From contig ML996713.1 of NCBI GenBank assembly GCA_010356995.1, forward strand, positions 1-64,000: 64,000 nucleotides of DNA, written 5' to 3'. The notes under the pieces are model-generated. The model did not search any database, was not told the origin of the DNA, and saw nothing but the letters and a program-made list of their open reading frames with translations. Shown in pieces: positions 22,195-32,840 of the stretch. Origin of the DNA: Trichodelitschia bisporula. Lineage: Eukaryota > Ascomycota > Dothideomycetes > Phaeotrichales > Phaeotrichaceae. The stretch's first letter is position 1, and every line of letters starts with the position of its first letter. The position numbers and the translations under genes were made by a program.

Positions 22195-23890
22195 GGTGCT
22201 TTTAAGGAATGACTGGCAAAGAGCGACTGGAAGGTAAGACAAGAGAAGGACTGGAAAGAAAGACAAATGAACAGAGGATAATTCTTGTGGGAGCGTCGAT
22301 CTTCTTCACTTGCGGCTATTCAGCCTGGCCTATTTAACTAACCGCCTTCACGTCCCCGGCTCCTCATGCGGGGCCTTGGGCCTAAGCGAAGCCGCGACCC
22401 CCTTCCATCACCTCGGACTGACTCGGAAGCTTCAGGTGCGGGGACGGGGGGCTCTGCCGCGCGGCTGAATATAAATGCCGACGACTGACTGGCTGACGAG
22501 TCCACATTATTGGTGGCGCGTCCCGTGGGGTTGGTAAGGCTGGAGTGCGGCGTTAACGGCTCGCACGCGAGGGGCACGACAAAGGAGCCGGGCCGCCTTC
22601 TAGAAGACGACCCGTCTTTCCTTCGTGTCGAGTCAGGCTGTGGCTGCGCGATATGCGGGGATCATCGATGGACCTTGGATTTGAAAAACTAGGCCCACGG
22701 GAAACCGCGCGACTTTGGGGAGTTGCTCCGGTCATGCAGAAACCAAGTGGGCGGCAGTCAGGACACCATGGGGAGTCAGCAAGCGCCGTGAGAAGCAATG
22801 TTCGCCTACAATGGGGCTTGATTTAGATACATATTGACATTCAAGCAGATCGGGGAAGGATGCTCATCTCGGTTAGGGATCGGATCAACACCACGATACA
22901 AAGATGTCGGTAACCAAACAGAGGTAAGCTGACGGGGTATCATTCCCAACCGAACCTTATCTGCAACAAATGGATCTGCAAGAGGCCGAGGATAGCAATG
23001 GGCAATTGGCAATTGCCTATGTGGAGCCGTCGCTCGAACTATCGAAGATGGGATGAATAGCGTCTTTGAGATGTGCGTGATGTGTTACGCTAAGACGAGA
23101 CTTGGTGAACTGTCGTTCATCCTTTCCCCTGAGACACGGAACGGAAGGGGTTGATCCGACGCCGGCTCAAGCCACCAGCGTCCCAGCGCTAGCATCTTTC
23201 CATCCATCATCTCCGGAGTATCCTCTATTATTCAGACCATCGCTCCACTACGAGCCGAGACTCCTTCTTCATTGCCGTCGTAGCCGCCTCGTTCCATCGT
23301 CACTCTACGAGGACGACATCTCGCAAGCGCCCTATTGCTTCTCCAACCGACTGGAACTCCATTGTCGCCATGGTCGTGTCAGTAATGGTCGTCTGCGCGT
23401 TAAGGTTCCCCAAACGTGCTTGAAACGCTAGCGTGTTCCTTACCGTCTTCCGTTATTCCATGCAGCTGTCAGGGCGATCTCAACTGCGTCATTTCTAGCC
23501 GCAGCTCGCAAACACCTCATGCCTATATTGAGGCGACTATCCGCCTTCTCAAACCATGGATCGCAGTCCGCTCCTTCGAGACCGAAACGTTGCTTGATTC
23601 ACTTCCGCTTCAACGACCGCCGTCTGGTAAGCAGCCACACCATGGTGGCCATCGCTGAGCGCCTACGGCAGTGGCTGCAGAGTGCGGTCTGGCGGCCACC
23701 GTCATGTCCCGACCGCTAGTCATTGCCCGTTTCCCTACGGATGTACGGAATAGTTAGCCGCCATTCACAACATGGGGCTCACCCGTTCGTGCACCTTCGG
23801 CTTATTTCTTTCATGCAGGACACTGGCATACATTCCATCGGTAGCAAATGTGACTTGAGTCCTGATCGCTGACAACTACTCGACTACAGT
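22195..23890. other. Intergenic region, 1.7 kb
   Basis: It contains the lipase promoter (a TATA-like tatttaac near 22331) and the 3' flank of the AA9 gene. Open frames here (for example 23102-23431) lack any protein-like features. I see no repeat. Confidence 0.45.
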
Positions 23891-25100
23891 CTACCCCACA
23901 AACCTCCGCTGAATCTTTCCTGGCGCCGCCTTTGGCAGCGGATACGACAGCCCGGGAACTTCACTTCCCGGCCCACGCCCCTGCGGACTGTTGGGATCAT
24001 ACATCGGGCTCCCCTTCGGCTGCGCAAAGCCCACGTACGCCGGATTGCCCGGGTTTGTAGCGACACACTTGGCCGTGCTGGGATCCGCTCCAGGCTCCCA
24101 GTGGCAGCCTCCACCGCCGGGCTTCTTCGCCGAGTCGGCGTGCACGATGGCCTCAAAAGAGCTGTCCAGCGCCAGCTTGGCCTTTGCATATGCCTCGCCG
24201 CGTTCGCCCGTCAGAGCGCCAGTTTCGGTGACGGTGGGCGGTGGGCCGACGGGGGGCTTGGCCGGAGCCTGGTATACAGCAGGACCAGGCGAGGGATACC
24301 GGTTGACGCCGTAGTAGATGTTGTCAAGGATACCCGGGTGATCCCACTGGTAGCCGCCCGGGAACCGCACACCCGGCGGCGTTGCAGTCCCTTCGCCGAG
24401 TACCTGGACCTTGACACACTGCGGGAAGAACTGCGCGCCGGACACCTTGGTGGTTGTGTTGGCACGGAAGGAGAAATGCAGCGAGATCAGCTCATGGCGC
24501 ACGACGTAAAAGCCCGGCTTGATGTCGCTGGGGATGGTTGCGGTCATGACGTTGTTGTTTTTGATCAGCACATCGCTTCCCCACTCCTCGGTCTTCGAAT
24601 CGTATGTGCTCTCGTGGATCTTGAAGTACGACACGTCGTTGGGTGAGCTGTTCTCCGTCGGCATCAGACCCATGTACTACCACAGTCAGCGTTTGTTCAG
24701 CATCAAATGGCGATCACGTACCGTCAGCAACGGTCCCTTGTGGTTCGCGAACCAGTCCGTCCACTTGAAGCTAATGGTGCTCCCAGCCCGGGCAACGGCA
24801 TGGATCTGAGGCGCCTGCAGCGGCGAGAAGCGGCACGCAATGTCCGGCGAGCTGACGTCCATGACGGGCCCCAGGCCACGCGAACTCCCAGTCGTGTTCG
24901 AGTACTCCCACATCACGCGCTTGACACCCCACTCGGTGTCGAGCCGTGGGTCGTAGGCAGGATACCTGGCACTGTCAGCTGGACCGAGGTGGGCTGCCCC
25001 GACGGGATACATACGTGATGCCATCGATGACAAGGCTCTTCACGATACCGTGGGCGGCAGCCAGGCTCGCGGAGCCCAGGATGGCAGCGGCGTAACGCAT
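23891..25100 (-). CDS. AA9-type lytic polysaccharide monooxygenase with Pro-rich C-terminal extension
   Basis: Three exons (25100-25015, 24965-24722, 24676-23891) give 371 residues. The signal peptide (residues 1-16) ends just before His17, so the mature protein starts HGIVKS, as the copper histidine brace requires. The second brace His is in DWFANHKGPLLTYMG. The loop His is in YVVRHELISLHFS. The Gln of the secondary sphere is present in GAQFFPQC, but the usual axial Tyr of GAQFY reads Phe. After the catalytic module (about 250 residues) there is a 100-residue Pro/Gly-rich extension ending in KIQRRFVG; it has two Cys (GGGCHWEPG, STAKCVAT) and no cellulose-binding domain. AA9 enzymes oxidise glycosidic bonds of cellulose or hemicellulose using O2 or H2O2. 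The F variant makes standard activity less certain. Confidence 0.8.
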
Positions 25101-25662
25101 TCTGGCGGAAAAGGAATGAGGGACGCGCAAGAGCGATGCTAATCTTCAGGTGCCCTCTCCCGATCCTAAATACTTGGTGTCGGCGGTTCCATCCTCCGAG
25201 CGGTTGCGGGGAAGCTGTCAAGCTATCGGCGCCGTCGTCATCCCCCCTGGTGTGAAACACGATCTCCCGTTCCCGAAGGGGACATGACCCGCATGGCCCA
25301 CGATGTGATTTGCTCGCGCCCGGAGACGATGCGAGAACGATGCACACGGGCCGGGATCGCGTTCGGATAGATTGCCGGGAGCTTGTTTAGCGCGCTGGGG
25401 TTGTATGAGGGTCTAAACGTGCAATATAGGATAGGACTCGTTTATGAGTCCGTGGTGAGAGTGGGACGAAGGGTGTGGTACGTTTTCAGGATGTCTATAG
25501 TGGTGTTCCGTTATCTCAATATGCGCAGCCTAGAATGCAGGTTTCCAGATCGGATCGATTAGATGATGACATCTCCATATCCCAGTATTCCCATGTTCAT
25601 TTACTTAGTGCCCAAGCCGTCTCAGCCTGGCTGCTAACCACCACTGCGTCGCCCACCTCCAG
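25101..25662. other. Intergenic region, 560 bases
   Basis: Upstream flank of the AA9 gene and 3' flank of the exonuclease gene. A short T/A-rich part near 25370-25480 may be transcribed 3' sequence. Nothing else is seen. Confidence 0.45.
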
Positions 25663-26418
25663 TCACCACATGCTGCTCCACATCTTGGGCGAGCGAGACC
25701 TCTCTGGCCCATTTGGATCATACTCCGGAGTCTGAGACTCCCTCACCCTCTCCGCTGCTCCCCACTGAACCTTCACCTGCCACGCAGGATTCATGCGGCC
25801 CATGTATACCGACCACAGCCGCGGGAGGAACTGAACGTCCTCCGCACAGTACTTCTTCAGCGCCTCGGGCAGCGGGCGCTGGTTGAATACCTCATAGGCG
25901 CCTCCGCGCTCCGGCGCAAACATCGCCTTCCCATGATCCTTGGATTGTTGCCATGCCGCTTTTTCGCTCGGGGAAAGATTGGCGTGCTCTTCCACGCACT
26001 TGGTGAGACCGCTTAAGAACTTCTTTGAGTAGTGGCGCGTGGCGAGTTCCATGAGCTGAACGTCGTGAACACCGGCGAGAGAAATGCCGAAGAGGGAGAA
26101 CATGGCATCGGAATCGTTCCGGACATCGAAGAAGACCTTCGGAATGTTTGGTGATTCGAGGATGAACTTCAGGGTTTGGCCCGACTCAGTCGCCGTTGTG
26201 AAGGCGGACGCACCGAGGCTGTAGACATCGATGAGGTAGGTGGTGTTCTTGGTGCTGACATGGATTTGTAGGATTGAGATCGTGCCTGTCCGACCCAGAT
26301 TGATCCCCTCAACATCGAGGTAAAGGGAGGGTGGGGACGTTGGGAGTCCGGTAATATCGCGGAGGAGCTCAGTGACTTGGACAGGATTGTCGATGAAGTG
26401 CACGGTAGGAGAAGCCAT
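25663..26418 (-). CDS. 3'-5' exonuclease domain protein (DEDD superfamily, Exd1/RNase D-like)
   Basis: A single-exon gene of 251 residues. The three exonuclease motifs are visible. Exo I is SLYLDVEGINLGRTG (Asp and Glu of D-x-E), followed by ISILQIHV. Exo II is KVFFDVRNDSDAMFSLF. Exo III is LKKYCAEDVQFLPRLW, with Tyr four residues before Asp (the DEDDy form). The middle part LAGVHDVQLMELATRHY matches the family. These enzymes trim RNA or single-stranded DNA from the 3' end using two metal ions. Fungal members of this size are common, but their substrates are mostly unknown. It ends SPKMWSSMW, with no targeting signal that I can see. Confidence 0.8.
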   Translation of the reverse strand: MASPTVHFIDNPVQVTELLRDITGLPTSPPSLYLDVEGINLGRTGTISILQIHVSTKNTTYLIDVYSLGASAFTTATESGQTLKFILESPNIPKVFFDVRNDSDAMFSLFGISLAGVHDVQLMELATRHYSKKFLSGLTKCVEEHANLSPSEKAAWQQSKDHGKAMFAPERGGAYEVFNQRPLPEALKKYCAEDVQFLPRLWSVYMGRMNPAWQVKVQWGAAERVRESQTPEYDPNGPERSRSPKMWSSMW

Positions 26419-27118
26419 GGTGTGCAGGTAAGGTGCGCTGATGGAGGATATTCGTGTTGATGTAGGATGTCCGCGTCGCCGTAGACCTGATCACTCTTTA
26501 GGAGCTGCGCAGGCTGCGGTTGTGTAGAATACTGTGCCGCGAGGCAGGCACCAGCCGCATTGTTGGCGCTTACTGCTTAGTTGAGAAGGCAGACTGCGGT
26601 ATGTGGTAGAATGTCACGGACCAATGTCTGCGCTGGGTCCTACTCCCTCAAGGTATGACAGAAGCTCCGTTTGCCAGACCCGGGCTCCTGGAGGCCCGGG
26701 TTTTGAAAAGCCGTCGGTTCATGGCAAGTTGCAAAGATTAAAGTCTATTCAGAACCTGTAGAGCATCAGTTAGCTGAACAAATGATTCCGACCCCATGAG
26801 ACGGGAGAGACAAACACACTCACTGCATCCAGAGTCGATTAACTAGAACTAATGGCTCCGTGGGCTGGACACGTGCAATGGCTATGCTGTGAAATGAAAG
26901 ATCATCAAGAAGACGAAGAAGAGAAGAGTTTCAGAGACGATCGAAGCTTAAATACACTTGTGATGCCAAGTATCCTCCCACGCTCCTTCCTCCTAGCAAT
27001 GCTCCTGCCTCGTGTCTCCATTAACTCCGGCCGTATGTCCACGTCTTTAGATCCAAACGACATCGGCCCATCGGCTCATATTCCATTCTCCCTGTCGAAC
27101 GTACTGTATCGGCCCAAC
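26419..27118. other. Intergenic region, 700 bases
   Basis: It contains a strong short palindrome at 26677-26700 (cccgggc, 7-base loop, gcccggg) followed by ttttga. Otherwise it is the exonuclease promoter and the downstream flank of the next minus-strand gene. Confidence 0.4.
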
Positions 27119-27571
27119 CTACGAAGCGTGATACCGTATCTTATCATACCCGGCGATGGTTCTGCTAATCCCATCCACAACCTCCTGCTCCTCCACCGAC
27201 CAATACCCCACCGGCATGCTTCTCCAGCCCTCGACAGTAACAGTAACTTCCTTCAGCAGCGCATTGGCCTGAAACTTCAACTCCTCCCGGCGCGGTCGCT
27301 CCGCATCAACGCAGTTCTCCATTCCCCAAATCATGATATCCAGTGCGTACATCTGCCGCAGCAAGCCCGCGCACCGCGCCACGTGCTTCACCTTCGCGGC
27401 TTCGAAGGCGGCATCACTACTGATAGTGCGACTTTGGGGCCTCAGGGATTTACGGCTGATAGTCGAGGCCCGCTTGTGTTCGATGGCGGGAATGGCTTCT
27501 TTGGTAGGCCGGGGCTCGGGACCATCGTTGCGTTCCCACGGCCAGCGCATGGTGCTAGATTGTTGCTTCAA
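27119..27571 (-). CDS. Hypothetical protein, about 143-150 aa
   Basis: A single-exon frame. The protein starts MKQQSSTMRWPWERN (the second Met at 27550 is an alternative start). It has a basic, Ser/Arg-rich first third (KRASTISRKSLRPQSRTIS). A helical remainder follows, with AAKVKHVARCAGLLRQMYALD and EELKFQANALLKEVTVTVEGW, ending YDKIRYHAS. Composition and codon use look coding, unlike the opposite strand. I do not recognise a family. Confidence 0.5.
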   Translation of the reverse strand: MKQQSSTMRWPWERNDGPEPRPTKEAIPAIEHKRASTISRKSLRPQSRTISSDAAFEAAKVKHVARCAGLLRQMYALDIMIWGMENCVDAERPRREELKFQANALLKEVTVTVEGWRSMPVGYWSVEEQEVVDGISRTIAGYDKIRYHAS

Positions 27572-28746
27572 TTCGTGGATTGCCGAAGAAACAACATATG
27601 GCTGGATACTTGAGGCGTACCCAATTTGACGGCTCGCTGTTGAACTGGTACTGGATGAAGGCCCAGATAGCGTCAGGCGGAGCCGTGTGCTAGGCCTAGC
27701 AGGACTTGGAGTACTGTCGTAGATTGTCAGAGATAATTATCAACATCAGCAGCCTGGCCGCATCAGAGTACTATGGCGCCTCACATCACCTTTGACAAGT
27801 CCGAAAAGCGTCAAGCGCGAGCAGCTGTGAGAGAGCAGTCAGGGCCAAAGTCTGTTCGTACAAGCAAAAGAAAAGATTGAAGAGTCGCCAACGGTCGTTG
27901 ACGCTGTCAAATTGGAAAACCTTCGCGAAGTTGCTGTGCAAAGCTCGACTCTCATAGCCTTACCTCACCTGCTTCACCCTCCTCAGCCCCAGCGCGAAAG
28001 CGGGAGACAGCTTCCCCCGCAGGTGACAGGACCAAGGCTGAGCACCCACACCAACGCACAGACCAGGCGGAGAGGCTGCAGGGTTTCCAGGCTGGCACGG
28101 GTGCGGACGCGATGCAGCACGGCGAGGACTTGTAGGGATTGGTTGCGAAGTGAGTTCGGAGGACGGGTATGCAGGATACGTGTTCGATGGGCGTACATTG
28201 TTGAGTAGATTTGAGGCCGTGGATGATTCTAATGGTTGGAGTTGGCCTTGTCGTCATGTTGGGCTTGCCAAGCGAATGTCCGCATCGCTGGACGAGGCTA
28301 GATAGTGGGGCGCGAACAGAACGAGAATGCAAGATAGGGAGGCTAATTGCTGCACGCTCTGTATCTGGCGAGTCGTGCGGGATTTTGCGGGTTTCCGTAC
28401 TGAGGAACGCCTCCCTGATCCGCATCAGCCTGATTAAATTCAAGTTGACGTGGTTGAGATAGGCTGCATATCAGTGGGGTGCCCACAGACGAAGGAGGGA
28501 TCGGCCCGCATCGTATCGAGGCACTCACTTGATCCAAGCTAGAATATGGTTTGCCTTGCCTCGATTAACTAGTCTGTAGCCCGAAATGACCTGCACATCC
28601 CAGCTCGTCCGCTTAGGCCGCAGTCGAGTGTGAGGAGGGGAAGCGGCTCGGAAGCGGTACCTTGTACTGTGCTAGCAAACCAGGCATATCGCACCGAGCC
28701 GTACAAATGTAATCTATGCTATGCCCGCCTAGAACAAATCTTGCTT
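27572..28746. other. Intergenic region, 1.2 kb, with one small ORF candidate
   Basis: On the plus strand 27773-27880 encodes a 35-residue, Lys/Arg-rich peptide (MAPHITFDKSEKRQARAAV...SKRKD). It is short and has no recognised match. Minus-strand open frames at 27952-28443 read as low-complexity. No confident gene. Confidence 0.35.
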
Positions 28747-31092
28747 CTAAAGGTTGGTTGCAAAGTGCGCCAGAACGTCGTGCTTATGTATGATCGTCAC
28801 ATCAACCCGCTTGTCCACCACGATCATAGCCTCGACTTCAGCGCTATAGGGGTGGCGCACTCCACTTCGACGCTTGCCCGACTGCAAGTTTTGAACTGGA
28901 ATCCTCGAAAGATCAATTGCTAGATTGTGGACCTGACTGTCTCCTGAAATGTCTGCGCGTTAGCAGTTACTCGTAACCCTTTGCATCGCCCAGCCGAGGG
29001 CACTAACCTTGCGGGAGCTCCCGCAGCACCGTCGGCGGATCATCCATGCCGGTTGTAGTAAAGTCCAGGCTCAACTTCCCCCCTTCCTCATAATGCTTCT
29101 TTGTGAAATTGAGGCGGATGGGATATCTCTGGATCAGGGGATCGCCGGGGAAGATGACATCGCCTTTGTTCACCATCCAGGTGATCTGGTCGGTAACTTG
29201 GCGTTGACCATGATATGCGTTCTTAACAGCCTTTTGCTTGAAGTCGCGCCAATTTTCGTACGACCGCGAGACGCAAACGCCATATGAGCGACGGCATATC
29301 CAGACCTTAGAGGCGATACCGGCTCCCATGCCGATGGCTTTGAGGACGGCACCTTTGGCCACGCCGCCCCAGCTACATTCAGTCAGATTGAGTGCATAAA
29401 GGGTAGTGTACAAACCAGTCCTGGGCCCTTTTAACATCTATTTGATAGCCGGACGCCCAGTTCTTGACGGAACGCAGCAGGTATTCGTTTTCGGAGAAGC
29501 CCCCGGCCATAAACACGTTCTGAACCGCGTAAGCACCACACGTTGTCAAGCGTTCCAACTGACCGTGACCTGACAGTGCACACCATGGCTAATCGTCGAT
29601 TGAACTTGCCCCATCTGCCGTGCGATGAGTGCCACAGTTTCATCCACGCTATAACTGAAGATCTCTTTCATGTCGGCACTCGGGAAGTCAGCACACTCAG
29701 CACCAACGGGCGACACATACCCAGTGAGTCGCATCATTCCCGCCTGGATGGCGTCTGGATACTCCGGGGTAGCCACTGCTCCTCGAGGAAGCTGCAGCGT
29801 ACATCCACGGTCGACAGACGCGAACGCCCGCTTGTGTGGCTCAAAGCTGGCAAGACAGACTCTGGCCACCTTGCTCATCGCAGTGTGGCCGCCAGCGCCT
29901 AGATCGTGGGGTGGAAGCTTCACGTTCGTGATCCGCCTCGAAAGCCAGCGGAGGAAGCCTCTGTCGACATACGTTGCTCCGCATTGAGCCCCTTTTACCA
30001 TGTTAGTGGATCCTTCCAGCGGCAAATACACTAACCCGCGGGTGCTCCGATGATCTTCAGTTCGAGTGGGTCTAGACATTCTACCTGGTATGCCACCAGG
30101 TCAACCGTGCCGCCACCGCAATCGCAAACGATAAAGCAATCACCCCCAACTAGCGTATTGAGGTCGCGGCCCAACAAGTCTCGGATAGTGTACAAAGCGC
30201 AGGCTTCGGGTTCGGTGGTGACGAAGATATTGCGGAGGAGCGGTAGCATTTGATTTGTAAAGGAACCAAGCACAGCACGGACTGTTTTGTTTTTCGCCTC
30301 GTACGTCCAGCCCTGCGCCATTAGCGGACACCCTGATTATAAAGACGTTGCTTACCGCGGGATGTGTAACGACAACGTCCACTGGAACATTTTCAAGTAG
30401 ATGAGACTGCTTGCTTTGGACAAACCTGTACCAGTGTCTGGCGACCTTTGCGAGATAGTCCCGAATGATGTCCTCGTCATTGCGGGCGAGGTGTCGCGGC
30501 GGGTCTAGCGTGCTTCCCTCTTGGAGCTTGTTGGCCAATCTCATCCCCTTGGTCAGCTCCAGAAGCTTTTCTAACTCCTTCAGCGGTGAACGCCCCTGGA
30601 GCTCAAGCTTCGTCCATTGTAGTGCAACGTTCGCGGTTGCGGGGTCGATGGAATGTCCCCATTGGTGATATTGGCCTGAGGATCGGGAGTAAGAAAGCAC
30701 GGATGGGACTTTAGTTTCCTTTCTCTCCGGCCAGTCGCTGAAGCATTGGACCTGGTCCAAGGTGGGCTCGGAGACATCATCGCTTATTTGAGCCCAGGCC
30801 AGACCTAACGCTGTCAGAGAAGTCGGAAACTTGCGGAGTCCTCACCAGTGAATGTTGTGCCATAGTCGATGCCGACAACCACGTACGGCCCTGCGTCGCC
30901 GGTGGAAGCAGCCATCGCTTCTGAAGTTGAAGGCACCAACTCGCGCCTAGCGGGTATTCCTTCGTTGATCGAGATCCTAGAGGATCTTCTTCTGGGAATC
31001 GGGGTCCTAAGTGATATTCCTTCGGGATAGGCGTATTTCTTTGACCACGATGGGCCGCGTGGACCTTTACCAGCACCGGAACTGGAGGACAT
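28747..31092 (-). CDS. Hsp70-like ATPase of the HSPA12 type
   Basis: A multi-exon gene (seven introns by my reading). It carries the actin/Hsp70 nucleotide-binding signatures: PHOSPHATE 1 in VVVGIDYGTTFTGLAWAQI, CONNECT in TTEPEACALYTIRDLL, PHOSPHATE 2 in FIVCDCGGGTVDLVAYQV and ADENOSINE in VFMAGGFSENEYLLRSV. The first 65 residues are basic and Ser-rich (SGAGKGPRGPSWSKKYAYPE). The C-terminal part lacks a canonical Hsp70 peptide-binding domain. It instead has the HSPA12-like beta region (WMVNKGDVIFPGDPLIQRYP). The last exon, after an intron that starts at LRELPQG, ends AHFATNL. Such proteins are numerous in filamentous ascomycetes and poorly characterised. The gene is divergent from a coiled-coil gene 460 bases away. 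Confidence 0.8.
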
Positions 31093-31550
31093 TCGTGAGG
31101 GGCGTAGCGGTAGCAGCGGATCTTGTGGTCCACCTAACAGTGATATCCTTTAGGGAGGGTAAAAAGTCCGCGCCATTCTGGTGGCTACATACCCGTAGGG
31201 GGCGTCTGCCATGATATTGAGCAGCAGCGGGACAAGCATCTGGTTGACAAGGCTAGCTGTGGCGCTTCTTTGACAAGGATGCCGGTGTGTCGGCGGTTAG
31301 TGCAGCCTCGCCTCTCCACAGCACCTGCAGTTACATGCTGCGGGTGCTGCAGGGTTATGGGCCGCCAGCGAGGCAGATACATTTTGTGCCCCCGCATGGG
31401 GCCAAGAGGGACACAGCTGAAAGCGACACCGTCGGACTTCCTGGCCGCAAGGCTATCGCTCCAGCGCCCGCACGGTCGTGGGACCAACCCCTCCGAACTC
31501 CGCAACTTCTTCTTCATAACTTTCGCTTTGTTATCATTCCCGTGCTGATT
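31093..31550. promoter_or_regulatory. Shared divergent promoter, Hsp70-like and coiled-coil genes
   Basis: A 458-base interval separating two outward-facing starts. No heat-shock element array (repeated nGAAn) stands out by eye. The downstream reading frame is open through part of it from 31287, so the exact start of the plus-strand gene is not certain. Confidence 0.4.
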
Positions 31551-32840
31551 ATGAAGCTATCGAGGACCCCTGCATCCGAAGTGCGACGGGAGTATGATGA
31601 GCGAATTGAAGATTTCTTGAAGAGTGTCGGGGTGGGCTCCTCGAGGTGGAGGCCCACTTTCTCACAACAAGAACCGGTCTTGTCCCAGTTTATCCGATGG
31701 GGGGAGCAAACTTACAGGCAAAACGGCCTCCTGGAAGAAACAACATCTAAGGCATCGAACGAGCTGACGCGGTGTCAGAAGCGCAATGACGAGCTGGAGG
31801 AGAGACTCCGCAGAATGCAGCAACAGCTGGATGACGAGATCGCGAAGAACGAAAGGATGGCAGAGCGGAACAGCGCGATGGTGATAGAACATTCGAGGAG
31901 CTTGCAGGCGCAAGCAAGCGAGCACAAAAGGCGCGAGAACAAGCTGCTCGGCCAGCTCATGGTCAATCATGAGGACAGCCTCGGGTGGGCCGACGACGTT
32001 CTGAGGGTCCGGTTTCTCGACCTGAAACGCCAGCTGGATGAGTTGACGTCGAAGAGCGAACTCAGGCTTGAGCCGCATCGTAGATTGGGATCAAGACTCG
32101 ACCCGAATGGCTTCATCGAGCGGAACGGGACGGACCAGGCCCATTTTTTGCTCAGAAGCTCCATCTGGCGCATCCTAAAGCATCAGTTCTTCTCACAACC
32201 GTTCGGGTTCGGCGTCCTGGGCCGCGGTGACGGGTATAGTCAGCTGTTAAGCACCTTTTCCTCATGGCAAGGCCTCGTTTCCGGGAATTCCGCAGCAGGT
32301 GAGTTTCCGGAGCACATCAAAGATGGCGCTGACTTCCCAGACTCTCTTGACCGGCTCAAGCACGATAGACTGGCTAATAACTGGCGGATGGCAACGTTTC
32401 AGTACATCCACTCCATCGTTACTACTGAGCGCCCGGACCACGGTGTCATTCCAGTGAGCAGATACTACGCCGCGAACGTCGAGTCTAGCATAACCTTCAT
32501 CTGGGACTTCCTGTCGGGCATTGTGAAATTGTGCAACGGCAAGCTATGGGAAACAGCCGAGCGGGAAATCAGACAGATTGTGCGCCTCGTTGGCGAGATT
32601 GCGCTCCAGTTCGGGATGCAGAGCGCTCATCTAGAGCTGTTCGAGCCTAAGTTTAAAGACGAAATCAAGATCGGGGATGACTTTGAGGACTGCGAGAACA
32701 AGGATATGGACAGAGGCATGAAGTTCGAGGTTCACCTTGTGACGCTGCCCGGGCTGCGGAAGATTGGAGATGGACGGACAGACATGAGGACGCCGCGGAC
32801 CATCGTGGCATGCGGCATATATCCGCTGCGCGAAGCGTAG
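31551..32840 (+). CDS. Hypothetical coiled-coil protein, 429 aa
   Basis: A single-exon gene. I start at MKLSRTPASEVRREYDERI (31551) because the upstream in-frame sequence is not protein-like. Residues about 60-145 form a long amphipathic helix or coiled coil (KRNDELEERLRRMQQQLDDE, AKNERMAERNSAM). The C-terminal two-thirds look globular: SSIWRILKHQFFSQPFGFG, NWRMATFQYIHSI, ITFIWDFLSGIVKL. I do not recognise the family; W-rich IWR/IWDFL segments occur in fungal proteins of unknown role. The gene is divergent from the Hsp70-like gene, so co-regulation is possible. Confidence 0.6.
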   Translation: MKLSRTPASEVRREYDERIEDFLKSVGVGSSRWRPTFSQQEPVLSQFIRWGEQTYRQNGLLEETTSKASNELTRCQKRNDELEERLRRMQQQLDDEIAKNERMAERNSAMVIEHSRSLQAQASEHKRRENKLLGQLMVNHEDSLGWADDVLRVRFLDLKRQLDELTSKSELRLEPHRRLGSRLDPNGFIERNGTDQAHFLLRSSIWRILKHQFFSQPFGFGVLGRGDGYSQLLSTFSSWQGLVSGNSAAGEFPEHIKDGADFPDSLDRLKHDRLANNWRMATFQYIHSIVTTERPDHGVIPVSRYYAANVESSITFIWDFLSGIVKLCNGKLWETAEREIRQIVRLVGEIALQFGMQSAHLELFEPKFKDEIKIGDDFEDCENKDMDRGMKFEVHLVTLPGLRKIGDGRTDMRTPRTIVACGIYPLREA

